From: Haloterrigena salina JCM 13891
Lineage (GTDB): Archaea > Halobacteriota > Halobacteria > Halobacteriales > Natrialbaceae
Direction of reading: 5' to 3'
DNA length: 51,767 nt
Assembly: GCF_000337495.1 (NCBI RefSeq)
Contig: NZ_AOIS01000054.1
Location: forward strand, 129,532-181,298
In this document: piece by piece, positions 44,081-51,767 of the stretch
Layout of the letters: each line of letters begins with the position of its first letter
Position numbering within the stretch: position 1 is the first letter of the stretch
The notes under the pieces: generated by a model
Told to the model about the DNA's origin: nothing
The model's database searches: none
What the model saw: only the letters and a program-made list of their open reading frames with translations
Made by a program: the position numbers and the translations under genes

Positions 44081-45315
44081 TGGGTGTGGAAGTGGTCGGT
44101 CACTGCTTCGACGACGGTTCGCCGATCGCGCTCCGAGAGGGTCGGATGCACCGGCAGCGAGAGCACGGTCTCGGCCGCCCGCTCGGCCTCGGGAAGCGAC
44201 GCCGCGGCCGTGCTCACCGTCTCGTAGGCCGGCTGGCGGTGGATCGGCGTCCCGTAGTAGACGCCGGTGTCGACGCCCCGCTCGTCGAGGGTCGCCGCCA
44301 GCTCGTCGCGCTCGTCGGTCTGGATCGTGTACTGGTGGTAGACGTGCCGGTAGCCGTCCGGCTCCGTCGGCGTCTCGACCGGCAGCTCGGCCAACTGCTC
44401 GTCGTAGTAGGCGGCGTTTTCCCGGCGCGCCCGGTTGAAATCGGGCAACCGCTCGAGTTGCTCGCGGCCGATGGCGGCGGCGAGGCTCGTCATGCGGTAG
44501 TTGTGGCCGAGGTCGACGTGCTCGTAGCTGCCGCCCTCGCCGACGTCCCGGCCGTGGTTGACGAAGCTCGCGGCTCGGTCGGCGAGGTCGTCGCGATCGG
44601 TCGCGATCATCCCGCCCTCGCCGGTCGTCATGTTCTTCGTCGGATAGAACGAGAAGCAGGCCGCGTCGCCGAACGAACCGACGCGCTCGCGGTCGATTTC
44701 CGCGCCGTGGGCCTGGCAGGCGTCCTCGAGGACGAACAGGTCGCGCTCGTCGGCGATCTCGCGGAGCCGTTTCATGTCGGCCGCGAGCCCGTAGAGGTGG
44801 ACCGGCAGCAGGCCGACGACGTCGTCGCGCTCCTCGAGGACCCGCTCGACGGCGTCTGGATCGAGCGTGTACGTCTCCGGATCGATGTCGGCGAAGACGG
44901 GCTTACCGCCGGCGAGTCTGATCGCGTTCGCGCTCGCGACGAAGGAAAACGGCGACGTGAGCACCGCGTCGCCCTCCTCGAGGCCCAGCGCCTCGAGGGC
45001 CGCGTGCAGGGCGGTCGTCCCGTTGGAGGTCGCGACGGCCCGATCGGTGCCGCAGTAGGCGGCGTACTCGTCCTCGAAGGCTCTGACTTCCGGTCCGTCG
45101 GCGAGCATGCCGCTCTCGAGGACCGATTCGACCCGCTCGACCGCGTCGTCGCTGAGCGTCGGGTTCGCGATCGAGACGGAGTCGCTGGTATCGGCGCCCT
45201 CGTCGCTCGGCTCCGGCGCATCGCTCTCGGCCTCGGCGACGCCGCCGTCGGCCTCGGCTACCGGCTCGGTGCCTGGCTCGCGTCCGGCGTCGGTGTCGGT
45301 ATCGGGATCAGTCAT
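44077..45315 (-). CDS. DegT/DnrJ/EryC1-family aminotransferase (WbpE-like)
   Basis: 412 residues of the sugar aminotransferase family. The PLP lysine is in FSFYPTKNMTTGEGGMIATD (Lys near 227), and VLEDACQAHGAEIDRERVGS holds the PLP-contacting Asp/His. VATSNGTTALHAALEALGLE binds phosphate. It transaminates a 3-keto-UDP-sugar with glutamate. The first about 47 residues are an acidic low-complexity extension (DTDTDAGREPGTEPVAEADG), so the original start may be internal. The ATG overlaps the upstream acyltransferase stop by four bases, which supports the annotated one. Confidence 0.92.
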   Translation of the reverse strand: MTDPDTDTDAGREPGTEPVAEADGGVAEAESDAPEPSDEGADTSDSVSIANPTLSDDAVERVESVLESGMLADGPEVRAFEDEYAAYCGTDRAVATSNGTTALHAALEALGLEEGDAVLTSPFSFVASANAIRLAGGKPVFADIDPETYTLDPDAVERVLEERDDVVGLLPVHLYGLAADMKRLREIADERDLFVLEDACQAHGAEIDRERVGSFGDAACFSFYPTKNMTTGEGGMIATDRDDLADRAASFVNHGRDVGEGGSYEHVDLGHNYRMTSLAAAIGREQLERLPDFNRARRENAAYYDEQLAELPVETPTEPDGYRHVYHQYTIQTDERDELAATLDERGVDTGVYYGTPIHRQPAYETVSTAAASLPEAERAAETVLSLPVHPTLSERDRRTVVEAVTDHFHTQ

Positions 45316-45890
45316 GCGATCTGGTTTGCTCCCTCGAGCGGTTCGGGCAACGCCTGAACCGTCGCCGGCGTGCCGACAGCGAGCGTGTCCGGCGGGACGT
45401 CTTCGGTGACGACCGACCCGGCGGCGACGAAGGCGTTCTCGCCGACGGTGACGCCGGGCAACAGCGTCGCGTTCGCGCCGATCGATGCGCCGTCCTCGAT
45501 CGTCGGTCCCTCGAGGCCGTTGTCCGTCCTGATCGGGTACTCGTCGTTCGTCAGGGCCGCGCTCGGCCCGATGAAGACGTTATCACCGATCGTCGTCTCG
45601 GTCGGAATGTAGACGTTCGTCTGGAGGCTGACGTGGGAGCCGATCGTCGTCTGGCCGTCGATGACCGTCTTGGTGCCGACGAGGACGTCGTCGCCCATCG
45701 TCGTCCCTTCCCGGACCAAGACGTCGTGGCCGGTCGTGAACTCGTCGCCGATCGTCACGTCGCCGTAGACGATCGAGCCGGCCCTGATCGTCGCGCCGTC
45801 ACCGACTCGCGTCGGGTCGTCGAACTCGCCGTATCCGACCGTCGCGTCGTCGTCGACCGTGCAATCCTCCCCGTGGACGAACTCGCTCAC
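45312..45890 (-). CDS. Left-handed beta-helix N-acyltransferase (WbpD-like)
   Basis: 192 residues made of hexapeptide repeats: DDATVGYGEFDDPTRVGDGA, DEFTTGHDVLVREGTTMGDD, TTIGSHVSLQTNVYIPTETT and IGDNVFIGPSAALTNDEYPI, with GPTIEDGASIGANATLLPGV near the end. It acetylates the 3-amino group made by the WbpE-like enzyme, giving a UDP-2,3-diacetamido-uronic acid. It is first in the operon. The start is GTG at 45890, decided by GGAGGTGA about 7 nt upstream; the nearby ATG at 45895 reads a stop at the third codon. Confidence 0.9.
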   Translation of the reverse strand: MSEFVHGEDCTVDDDATVGYGEFDDPTRVGDGATIRAGSIVYGDVTIGDEFTTGHDVLVREGTTMGDDVLVGTKTVIDGQTTIGSHVSLQTNVYIPTETTIGDNVFIGPSAALTNDEYPIRTDNGLEGPTIEDGASIGANATLLPGVTVGENAFVAAGSVVTEDVPPDTLAVGTPATVQALPEPLEGANQIA

Positions 45891-46307
45891 GGCATCTCAC
45901 CTCCGGAGCTGTTCCTCGAGACCGTGCCAGGAGTGCGGAACTGTCGTGTTGGCTGATACATGAGTACTCGATACCCGCGTGGGCAATCGTGCTGATACAG
46001 CCGGTAACACGGCTTTGTTATCCCCGCCCTGAGGCTGCCGTAGTCACGAACTATACACGCGAGGACTGACGACCTGGTGAAATTACCGCGATACAGGCGA
46101 TTCCGAGTACATTTAGCCGATCCGAACTGCTATTCCTCGAGAAATGTCGGATTGGACGTCAGTCACGGCCGGAAACTGGTATAAATCCCTTTCGTACGGG
46201 TAGCCGAGTGATAGTAAAGTGCCAATCCCTGGCATTCGGTGACGTGAGGTATCCGAATAGCCCCGGAGACCGGATTCAGAAACCGGTTTGGGAACGCGAG
46301 GACGCCT
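45891..46307. promoter_or_regulatory. Intergenic region between divergent genes of the surface region
   Basis: About 417 bp upstream of both the sugar operon (reading left) and the membrane winged-helix gene (reading right). The strong Shine-Dalgarno of the operon is at 45897-45905. A hairpin AGCCG-GTAACA-CGGCT lies at about 45999-46014. No gene is seen. Confidence 0.45.
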
Positions 46308-46841
46308 ATGTCTGAACACGAACTGACACAGGCCGAACTGTTCGACGTCTTCAGCAACGCTCGTCGGCGACGGACCGTCCAGTATCTCAAGCGGCAGGGC
46401 GGCGCCTGCGATCTCGCTCCGCTCGTCGAACAGGTCGCTGCCTGGGAAAACGACGTCGACCCGGACGAGGTAACGCGCACGCAGCGTCGGCGGGTGTACA
46501 TCTCCCTCTACCAGACTCACCTGCCGATGCTCGAAGAACACGGAATCGTCGACTGGGATCCCGACGATCACACCATCGATCTCCTCCCCCATGAGGACGT
46601 CTTCGACCCCTACCTCGATCACCGACTCGAGGATCAACGGGAGTGGCACCGGCCGTACGTGACGGTAACGGCGTTGGGCGTCCTCGGACTCGTACTCTCG
46701 TGGCTCTCGATCGGTCCCCTGACGGCGGCCGCCGCCCCGGTCGTCGCACTGACGCTTTGCCTGCTCGTTCTCGCCCTCGCAGTGGTCCAGCACGTCTCGC
46801 GGCGACCCGACCTCGAGTTGCCCCTCGGCTTGACGAGCTAG
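46308..46841 (+). CDS. Membrane winged-helix protein (DUF7344-like), copy 1
   Basis: 177 residues. The N-terminal winged helix spans about residues 8-95 (AELFDVFSNARRRRTVQYLK, RVYISLYQTHLPMLEEHGIV). Two C-terminal hydrophobic segments (about 120-136 and 140-162) follow: VTVTALGVLGLVLSWLSIG and AAAPVVALTLCLLVLALAVV. This plan, a cytoplasmic DNA-binding head with a two-helix anchor, matches a haloarchaeal family I recall as DUF7344. Its paralogue is at 50592. The signal sensed and the target genes are unknown. Confidence 0.8.
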   Translation: MSEHELTQAELFDVFSNARRRRTVQYLKRQGGACDLAPLVEQVAAWENDVDPDEVTRTQRRRVYISLYQTHLPMLEEHGIVDWDPDDHTIDLLPHEDVFDPYLDHRLEDQREWHRPYVTVTALGVLGLVLSWLSIGPLTAAAAPVVALTLCLLVLALAVVQHVSRRPDLELPLGLTS

Positions 46842-47426
46842 CGACCGTTCCCTACGCCGCCCGACCGGTTCTACGTGTCATTTGCTCCCGCTGAGACTCG
46901 CGTCTCCTCCACTGTTTAGTTCGTTCGCTGGCCCTCGGGTTCGCCGTTCGCGCGGCCCGCGGGACCGTCGGCCTTGCATCGGCGCAACCGACTCCGCTAC
47001 CAAGATTGTTTGCTCTCGTCACGGACGACACCGACTACTAATCCTGTATTACCAACTACCGATGTAAAAAACCTCATTTTTCTAATTGGCCGACTCTCAA
47101 TGTGGACTTCGACTCCCGCGGAAACGCTCTCGGGCCGAACGGCGACAGCACTCTCCGGACGAACGACGACTGGGGACGCCGAGCGCGCGGCGTCGATCGA
47201 CGACGCCTCTCACCTCGGCTGGCGGGTTCCGTCCGTTTTCCGGATGTTCCGGATCGGCTTCCCGGACGTTCCTGAAACAGCCGCGCTCCGGTCAAAACGG
47301 GATCCATACAGTGCGGCCAAGGAGCGGAGCGGTCGTCGAGCGCTCCGCCACAGCGGGGCCGTCGCCGTCGGCGCTCGAGTCCGGCGGGCGAATCGCGATC
47401 GTCGCGTCTCCGGCGCCGGAGACGCG
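46842..47426. other. Intergenic region without a recognised gene
   Basis: 585 bp between a plus-strand and a minus-strand gene that converge here. It includes an A/T-rich stretch (CTACTAATCCTGTATTACCA, near 47035). Frames here are Arg/Ser-rich and not convincing. Confidence 0.45.
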
Positions 47427-48413
47427 TCACTCCTCGACGGTGACCCAGAAGTAGGTGTCCTCTTCGGCGTTCTCGTTCGTCGGCTCGTCCGGCGGCTCTC
47501 CCTCGTATAGGAGGACGCTAATGCGGACGGTTTCGCCCTCCGACGCCGTCGGCGTGACGCTCAGTTCGCCGGTCCCCGTCGTTCCGTCGTCGAGGGTGGT
47601 CTCGAGGTCCTCGAGCCGCGTCCGTTCGACGACGCTGTCGTCTTCGATCACCTGCTCCTGGACGACGACCGTGTAGTCGGTCGCCTCGCCTTCCTGATTC
47701 GTGATCGAGACGGTCACCGGGACGGATTCGCCAGGCGCGACCTCGTCGGTGATGTTGCCGGCGACCAGCTCCTCGCCGCCGTTATCGCTGTACAGCGCCA
47801 GTTCGGTGTAGCCGCCGGTCGACGGCGGCACGAGAAAACCGAACAGGAGCGCGCCCGCCGCCGCCCCGATCGCGAGCACGACCAGTATCGAGGAGGCCGT
47901 CGCGACGGCGCTCTCGTCTCCCCGGAGTCGCGCGAGCGACGCGAGCGGGGAGACGGTAAACCGCTCCGATGCCGGCGTTCGGAACCGCCTGATGACGCCG
48001 AGCTGCGCGAGCACGACGGTGACGACACAGAGCGTCGCCGCCGTCGACATGGTCGTAAAGCCCCACTGGGTAAACGGCAGGGCGATCCCGACGATCGGAA
48101 CGACCGCCAGCGAGAGCGCGACCGCGAGCCCCAGTCGCTCGAGGACGTCGATACCGCGGGACTGTCGATCGATCGCCGTCGACGTCGCCTCTCGCCCGCT
48201 CTGATCGGCCGCCGGGAACAGAACCGAGACCAGCGCGTACCCTGGGAGGAAGAGCACCAGCGGGAAGGTGACGAGCAACCGCACCACGTTCCCGTCCGGC
48301 GTGGCCGTTGCGATTCCGTACGCCAGTATCGCGGCGATCGAGACGACGGCGAGATCGAACGGATACTGGCGGATGACACCGACCCCCGTCAGGCGACTCG
48401 TTCCGTGACTCAT
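47427..48413 (-). CDS. DUF1616 membrane protein
   Basis: 328 residues. Several hydrophobic segments (LAVVSIAAILAYGIATATPD, VTFPLVLFLPGYALVSVLFP, LGLAVALSLAVVPIVGIALP, ATLCVVTVVLAQLGVI, ILVVLAIGAAAGALLFGFLV) are followed by a C-terminal extracellular beta-domain with TELALYSDNGGEELVAGNIT and SVPVTVSITNQEGEATDYTV. This is the plan of DUF1616 proteins common in haloarchaeal surface-glycan and secretion regions. Function unknown. Confidence 0.88.
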   Translation of the reverse strand: MSHGTSRLTGVGVIRQYPFDLAVVSIAAILAYGIATATPDGNVVRLLVTFPLVLFLPGYALVSVLFPAADQSGREATSTAIDRQSRGIDVLERLGLAVALSLAVVPIVGIALPFTQWGFTTMSTAATLCVVTVVLAQLGVIRRFRTPASERFTVSPLASLARLRGDESAVATASSILVVLAIGAAAGALLFGFLVPPSTGGYTELALYSDNGGEELVAGNITDEVAPGESVPVTVSITNQEGEATDYTVVVQEQVIEDDSVVERTRLEDLETTLDDGTTGTGELSVTPTASEGETVRISVLLYEGEPPDEPTNENAEEDTYFWVTVEE

Positions 48414-48634
48414 CGGTTAGCCACCGGGAGTTGATCGGGGGGGCGTAATCCGTCTGAAGACGACACGTAGAGCATTCTCGCTTCGGTCTCTCTTCCGGGA
48501 ATCGCTTTGTTATGGTCGGGTTACCGCGCCGTCGGTCGAATCGATCGTCGACACCGGTCTCGTGCGTGATACGTTTTCGCCGGCTACCGCCGATAGACGC
48601 CGGTCGGCTTCCCACCGCGGCTCCCGGACTACCG

Positions 48635-48910
48635 CTAGAAATCGACGTACTGTTCTTCCCACTCGCGACGTTCCTGGATCCGCTCCTGGCCCGTCTCCGT
48701 GATCGCGTAGTAGTTCGTCCGTCTGTCGAGCTCTCCCTTCTCGACGAGTTCCTTGTTGACGAGCGTATCGAGGTTCGGATACAGTCGCCCGTGATTGATC
48801 TCGGAGCTGTAATACTTCTCGACTTCGTCCTTGACGGTCTGTCCTGACGGCTGATCTGCGCCTGCGATCACGTACAGGAGGTCCCGCTGGAAGCCGGTCA
48901 GATCGTGCAT
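48635..48910 (-). CDS. PadR-family transcription regulator
   Basis: 91 residues comprising one winged helix: FQRDLLYVIAGADQPSGQTV, VEKYYSSEINHGRLYPNLDT and LVEKGELDRRTNYYAITETG. It is a small PadR-type repressor, normally auto-regulating and responding to small molecules. The C-terminus EWEEQYVDF is short, without the coiled-coil of long PadR. Start MHDLTGFQRDL at 48910. Confidence 0.9.
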   Translation of the reverse strand: MHDLTGFQRDLLYVIAGADQPSGQTVKDEVEKYYSSEINHGRLYPNLDTLVNKELVEKGELDRRTNYYAITETGQERIQERREWEEQYVDF

Positions 48911-49152
48911 TGCTCAATCACAGTGACCATTCCCCTGAGTAGATATTTGTTATCCGTATCATACAGGGATGTTAGAACTCCTTTCAAGACATATCCGCGG
49001 AACTAAAGTGCACGTTCCGGCGATTCTCTCTCCAGCGAGACGATCCGCACCTGTCGCGTCGGGCGACATCTGTCGCTCACTTGCCTCTCGGCGCCCCCCG
49101 TTGATCCGCTCGGTCGGGTAGCCCCCAATGAGACCGATCGCGTCGGCCGCGC

Positions 49153-49485
49153 TCACCCGTCGGTGGACGGCATCGAAACGTCGATCCCGTCCGCACAGAT
49201 CTCTACCTCGAGCGTTTCGATCGTCGCTTCGTAGGCCGTCGTATGCGAGCCGTCGTCGTCGAAACGAACGCACTCGGAGAGGAGTCCGCTCTCGAGGAGA
49301 TTATTGATCCGTCGATACACCGTCGCCGACGAACTGTCCGTTCGCTTCGTCAGCTCCTTTGCCGTCTTCGGCCCGTCGCTCGTGGCGACGAGAATCATTC
49401 GTGCGCATTCGTCACCGAGAACGTCGAGCTGGGCGGACGGGTCGGGCGTGGATTCCGTTCGTGTATCGCTTGCTTGCATTGACAT
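49153..49485 (-). CDS. Winged-helix regulator (ArsR-like), copy 2
   Basis: About 110 residues. The winged helix has LGDECARMILVATSDGPKTA, KRTDSSSATVYRRINNLLES and GLLSECVRFDDDGSHTTAYE, close in plan to the product at 11431. The C-terminal stretch EATIETLEVEICADGIDVSM is shared by many haloarchaeal small regulators. The ATG at 49485 is favoured by GGTGA upstream; the frame also starts at 49497. Confidence 0.8.
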   Translation of the reverse strand: MSMQASDTRTESTPDPSAQLDVLGDECARMILVATSDGPKTAKELTKRTDSSSATVYRRINNLLESGLLSECVRFDDDGSHTTAYEATIETLEVEICADGIDVSMPSTDG

Positions 49486-50013
49486 CGTCGTATTCACCGA
49501 GTTCGTGGAGATCGACTTCGTTCGCTCTCGCGGGAGAGGGCTCGATACGGATCGACTGGGCGTGGTCCGTCCCGGTCGCGGATACCACCGTTACATTCCA
49601 GCACGACGATCGGTAAGCGATAGTGGTATTTTATAACGATGTACCTTATCCGTTGGAAACATCAGTATTCGGCGCCGAAACTCGACGTTTCTCGCTCGAA
49701 ATACCGTATTTCGAGCCGGCTCGAGACGCTCAATACGACCTTTGAACGCCGAATGCGGGCAAAGCCATCTGAATTCACTGTCCCAATCACTGGGACGAAA
49801 TCTCTCCAGGCAGTCCTTCGACGGCAGTACAGCACGCTACGGGGTCGGAAACTGCGTATTTCGCGGTTCTCGGAACCGCTCGAGAGGTGAACGGTCTCCG
49901 TCCTTTATTCATATCTGCCCCCCTCGGTAGGATGTCGTTCGGACGAGTGCGATAGTCTCGCGGTCGGATCCGCCGCCGTTCGTCACTGCTCGTCCGCGTA
50001 CCACCCCCCAACC
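49486..50013. other. Intergenic region with palindromes
   Basis: 528 bp between a minus- and a plus-strand gene. It carries an inverted repeat GCTCGAAATA-CCG-TATTTCGAGC at 49694-49716 and a second GTCCCA-ATCAC-TGGGAC at about 49780-49797. No gene is recognised. Confidence 0.5.
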
Positions 50014-50205
50014 ATGAAATCCACCCAACAAGACTGGAAGCCCATGGAATCGTCGACGGCAGGCGCTCGCTGTCGAAACTGCGGCACCCACGTCACACAG
50101 CAGTTCGCACGCGTTTTCGGCGATAACGGCGATATCGTCCACGGGTGTCCGGCCTGTACGACGTACCGCGAAATGCAGTCCGGCGGCCACCTCCCCGGTG
50201 AGTGA
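50014..50205 (+). CDS. Small zinc-ribbon protein (63 aa, DUF7563-like)
   Basis: 63 residues. The core is CRNCGTHVTQQFARVFGDNG then VHGCPACTTYREM, with two Cys-x2-Cys pairs, matching a small haloarchaeal zinc-finger family that I recall as DUF7563. Such proteins are often linked to stress and cell-surface regulation, without a known mechanism. The start is MKSTQQDWKPMESS at 50014. Confidence 0.75.
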   Translation: MKSTQQDWKPMESSTAGARCRNCGTHVTQQFARVFGDNGDIVHGCPACTTYREMQSGGHLPGE

Positions 50206-50591
50206 CGCGCCGGGCTCCAGCTGCGACGTTCCGTCTGCGGTCGACCGTTTTTCGCGATGGTCCGTAACTCGAGATCCCTAGTTCTATCGCTGGACGATAC
50301 GCCCCGTGCTCTGGACCCGATCGATTCCGCCGCCGGTCGCTCGGTGGCGCGAACCGACCGTCTCCGAGGAGGATGCGATCGTGTCACGAGGCAACTACAG
50401 GGACCCTCGAGTGCGGCGTCGCGGTCCCGGTGTACCCTCGCCTTACTCGCTAGCCCGCCTCGCCGCGCGTCCTCGAGGGCGAACAGCGACGTCCTAGCCT
50501 GCAAAAGTTAAAGTCGGTGGTCTGCGAAAGGCAAGCGTGCATGGTAGCTGGTGGTGGACTGTTCGTGGAGCACGCGTTCGCTTTCTGATCG
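50206..50591. other. Intergenic region without a recognised gene
   Basis: 386 bp between two plus-strand genes. It should contain the promoter of the membrane winged-helix gene; nothing else is recognised. Confidence 0.45.
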
Positions 50592-51095
50592 ATGTCTGTC
50601 CAGACGAACCGAACTGAGTCGCTCGAGGAAAGTGAAGTCTTTCACATCCTCGGGAACGACAGACGACGAGCGATCGTACAGTTGCTCGCCGAAGAGGCCG
50701 GGCAGGTCGACGTCTCGGATATCGCCTCGGAGATCGCCGCCAGCGAGACGGATACGACCCCCGTTCCGAACAACCTCTACAAGAGCGTCTACGTCTCCCT
50801 CCAGCAGACGCATCTCCCGCAGCTGCAGGAGGACGCCGTCATCGAGTACGACTCCGACTCGAAGACGATCACGCCGGGGCCGAACTTCGAGGACGTCTTG
50901 CAGTACATCGACGGCCACGGCGAACTGCAGGCCTCGGTTTTGCAACTCCACCTGGCCTTCTGTATCGTCGGCCTCGCGATCATCGCGTTCGCCGGTCTCG
51001 GCATCCCGCTCGTCTCGAGCATCGATCCGGTGCTCTCGAGCGTCCTCGTGTTCCTGATCGTCGCCGCGAGCAGTCTGTATCGCCTGCTCAGCTGA
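50592..51095 (+). CDS. Membrane winged-helix protein (DUF7344-like), copy 2
   Basis: 167 residues, the same plan as the product at 46308. The winged helix is SEVFHILGNDRRRAIVQLLA-type (ESEVFHILGNDRRRAIVQLL) with KSVYVSLQQTHLPQLQEDAV. The C-terminal anchor has two hydrophobic segments, VLQLHLAFCIVGLAIIAFAG and SIDPVLSSVLVFLIVAASSL. The two copies share YVSLQQTHLP/YISLYQTHLP, so they are paralogues. The target is unknown. Confidence 0.82.
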   Translation: MSVQTNRTESLEESEVFHILGNDRRRAIVQLLAEEAGQVDVSDIASEIAASETDTTPVPNNLYKSVYVSLQQTHLPQLQEDAVIEYDSDSKTITPGPNFEDVLQYIDGHGELQASVLQLHLAFCIVGLAIIAFAGLGIPLVSSIDPVLSSVLVFLIVAASSLYRLLS

Positions 51096-51182
51096 TCGTC
51101 TCGCTTTTCCGCGGGGACCCGTCGTCACTTTTCCCGCCGTCCGCTGGAAAAAAGTCCGCCCGCCTGCGTCGCGTCGTTCGGC

Positions 51183-51767
51183 TCAGTTCGCGGCGGTAAT
51201 GCTCGTCGTCGTGTTAGCACTCTCGTTGACGGTGACGTTGGTGTCTCCGTCGACAGCGGTGTCGTTCTCGATGTCTTCCTCGAGGTCGCTTTCGAGGTCG
51301 CCGTCACCGCTCGTCGCCGCGGTGATCTCGATCGTGCTGACTTCGCCGGAGAACTCGGTGAGGACCATGTGGACGTACTGCCCGGGCTCGAGGTCGCTCG
51401 TGTCGACCTCGAACTCGACGTCAGTGGTCTCGCCGGCCGCCAGCGTCGTCTCCTGTGCTTCGATCAGGTCACCGTCCAGACGGAACTGGACCGCTTCGGT
51501 TCGTTCCTCGTCCGTCGGGTTCGTGACCGTTGCCGTGACGGTGAGCGGCTCACCGGCTTCGGCGGTGTCGGGCGCCTGGAGGTTCTCTACCGTGAACGAG
51601 TCAGCGGCCTCAGGTTGCTCTTCGACCGGTTCTTCGGTTTCGTTCGGTTCTTCGACGACCGGTTCTTCAGTCTCGTTCGGTTCTTCGACGACCGGTTCTT
51701 CGGTCTCGTTCGGTTCTTCGACGACCGGTTCTTCGGTCTCGTTCGGCTCTTCGACGACCGGTTCTTC
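51183..51767 (-). CDS. Surface protein C-terminal part with EEPVVEEPNET repeats (runs off window)
   Basis: The 3' part (194 codons plus stop) of a longer gene; the 5' end is outside the window. It begins with at least four tandem 11-residue units (EEPVVEEPNET, 33 bp each), an extended charged stalk. A beta-sandwich domain follows: AGEPLTVTATVTNPTDEERT, FEVDTSDLEPGQYVHMVLTE, of the CARDB type seen in archaeal surface proteins. The end is acidic with DTNVTVNESANTTTSITAAN, containing N-glycosylation sequons. It is probably an exported S-layer or adhesin-like glycoprotein. The sugar operon nearby could supply its glycans. Confidence 0.75.
   Translation of the reverse strand, partial: EEPVVEEPNETEEPVVEEPNETEEPVVEEPNETEEPVVEEPNETEEPVEEQPEAADSFTVENLQAPDTAEAGEPLTVTATVTNPTDEERTEAVQFRLDGDLIEAQETTLAAGETTDVEFEVDTSDLEPGQYVHMVLTEFSGEVSTIEITAATSGDGDLESDLEEDIENDTAVDGDTNVTVNESANTTTSITAAN

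Noticed and set aside
46974-47510. Open frame of 178 codons in the gap before the DUF1616 gene
   Set aside because: Arg- and Ser-rich, overlaps the 3' end of the DUF1616 gene, and shows no domain or start signal.

Overview
The window reads as a haloarchaeal chromosome or large replicon. The DNA is GC-rich, the proteins are strongly acidic, secreted proteins carry twin-arginine (Tat) signals with lipoboxes, and there are TATA boxes about 25-30 nt upstream of apparently leaderless starts. Gene content (Orc1/Cdc6 proteins, a Bat-type regulator, the rpa1-rpap1-rpe operon, halocin-like and haloarchaeal zinc-ribbon proteins) fits Halobacteria, probably the Natrialbales group; that placement is inference.

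Layout. 1-6.3 kb: a small hypothetical, a large PAS/GAF/Bat-type regulator, a membrane protein divergent from a long ribbon-helix-helix regulator (CdrL-like), and cobyric acid synthase. 6.48-8.16 kb: an AT-rich replication origin with origin-recognition-box (ORB)-like repeats beside an orc1/cdc6 gene. 8.2-11.8 kb: an ABC exporter pair, cobalamin adenosyltransferase and a winged-helix regulator. 11.8-13.6 kb: an AT-rich island with a halocin C8-like precursor and a membrane winged-helix partner. 14-18.1 kb: UspA, two FAD oxidoreductases and a CBS protein. 18.1-20.3 kb: an AztD-like zinc-binding lipoprotein beside a decayed DUF6036-type toxin/antitoxin pair and a 12-G tract. 20.6-28 kb: MsrA, enoyl-CoA hydratase, gamma-glutamyltransferase, a riboflavin-pathway reductase (plus a decayed copy of its 5' end), a blue-copper lipoprotein, a ZIP transporter and an alkaline-phosphatase-superfamily protein. 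28.2-32.3 kb: the RPA operon. 32.4-34 kb: small proteins. 34.15-36.3 kb: a second origin with its own orc1/cdc6 gene and a different ORB family, including a 29-bp tandem array. 36.4-40.6 kb: glutamine synthetase, thioredoxin and small proteins. 40.55-45.9 kb: a five-gene overlapping operon whose products match the WbpA/B/E/D pathway to a UDP-2,3-diacetamido-uronic acid, plus a glycosyltransferase. 46.3-51.8 kb: membrane winged-helix paralogues, a DUF1616 protein, small regulators, and the C-terminal part of a surface protein with EEPVVEEPNET repeats running off the window.

How it works together. Two origin/Orc pairs about 28 kb apart have different ORB sequences, and both have ORB copies beside the orc gene, including its promoter side, so origin firing and orc expression may be coupled. 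The RPA operon supplies single-strand DNA binding. The right third is a cell-surface region: nucleotide-sugar synthesis, glycosyl transfer and surface proteins. The best candidates for something undescribed are the halocin-like locus (11.8-13.6 kb), the origin at 35.4-36.3 kb, and the AztD-like locus with its paired palindromes. No CRISPR array, rRNA or tRNA was found.
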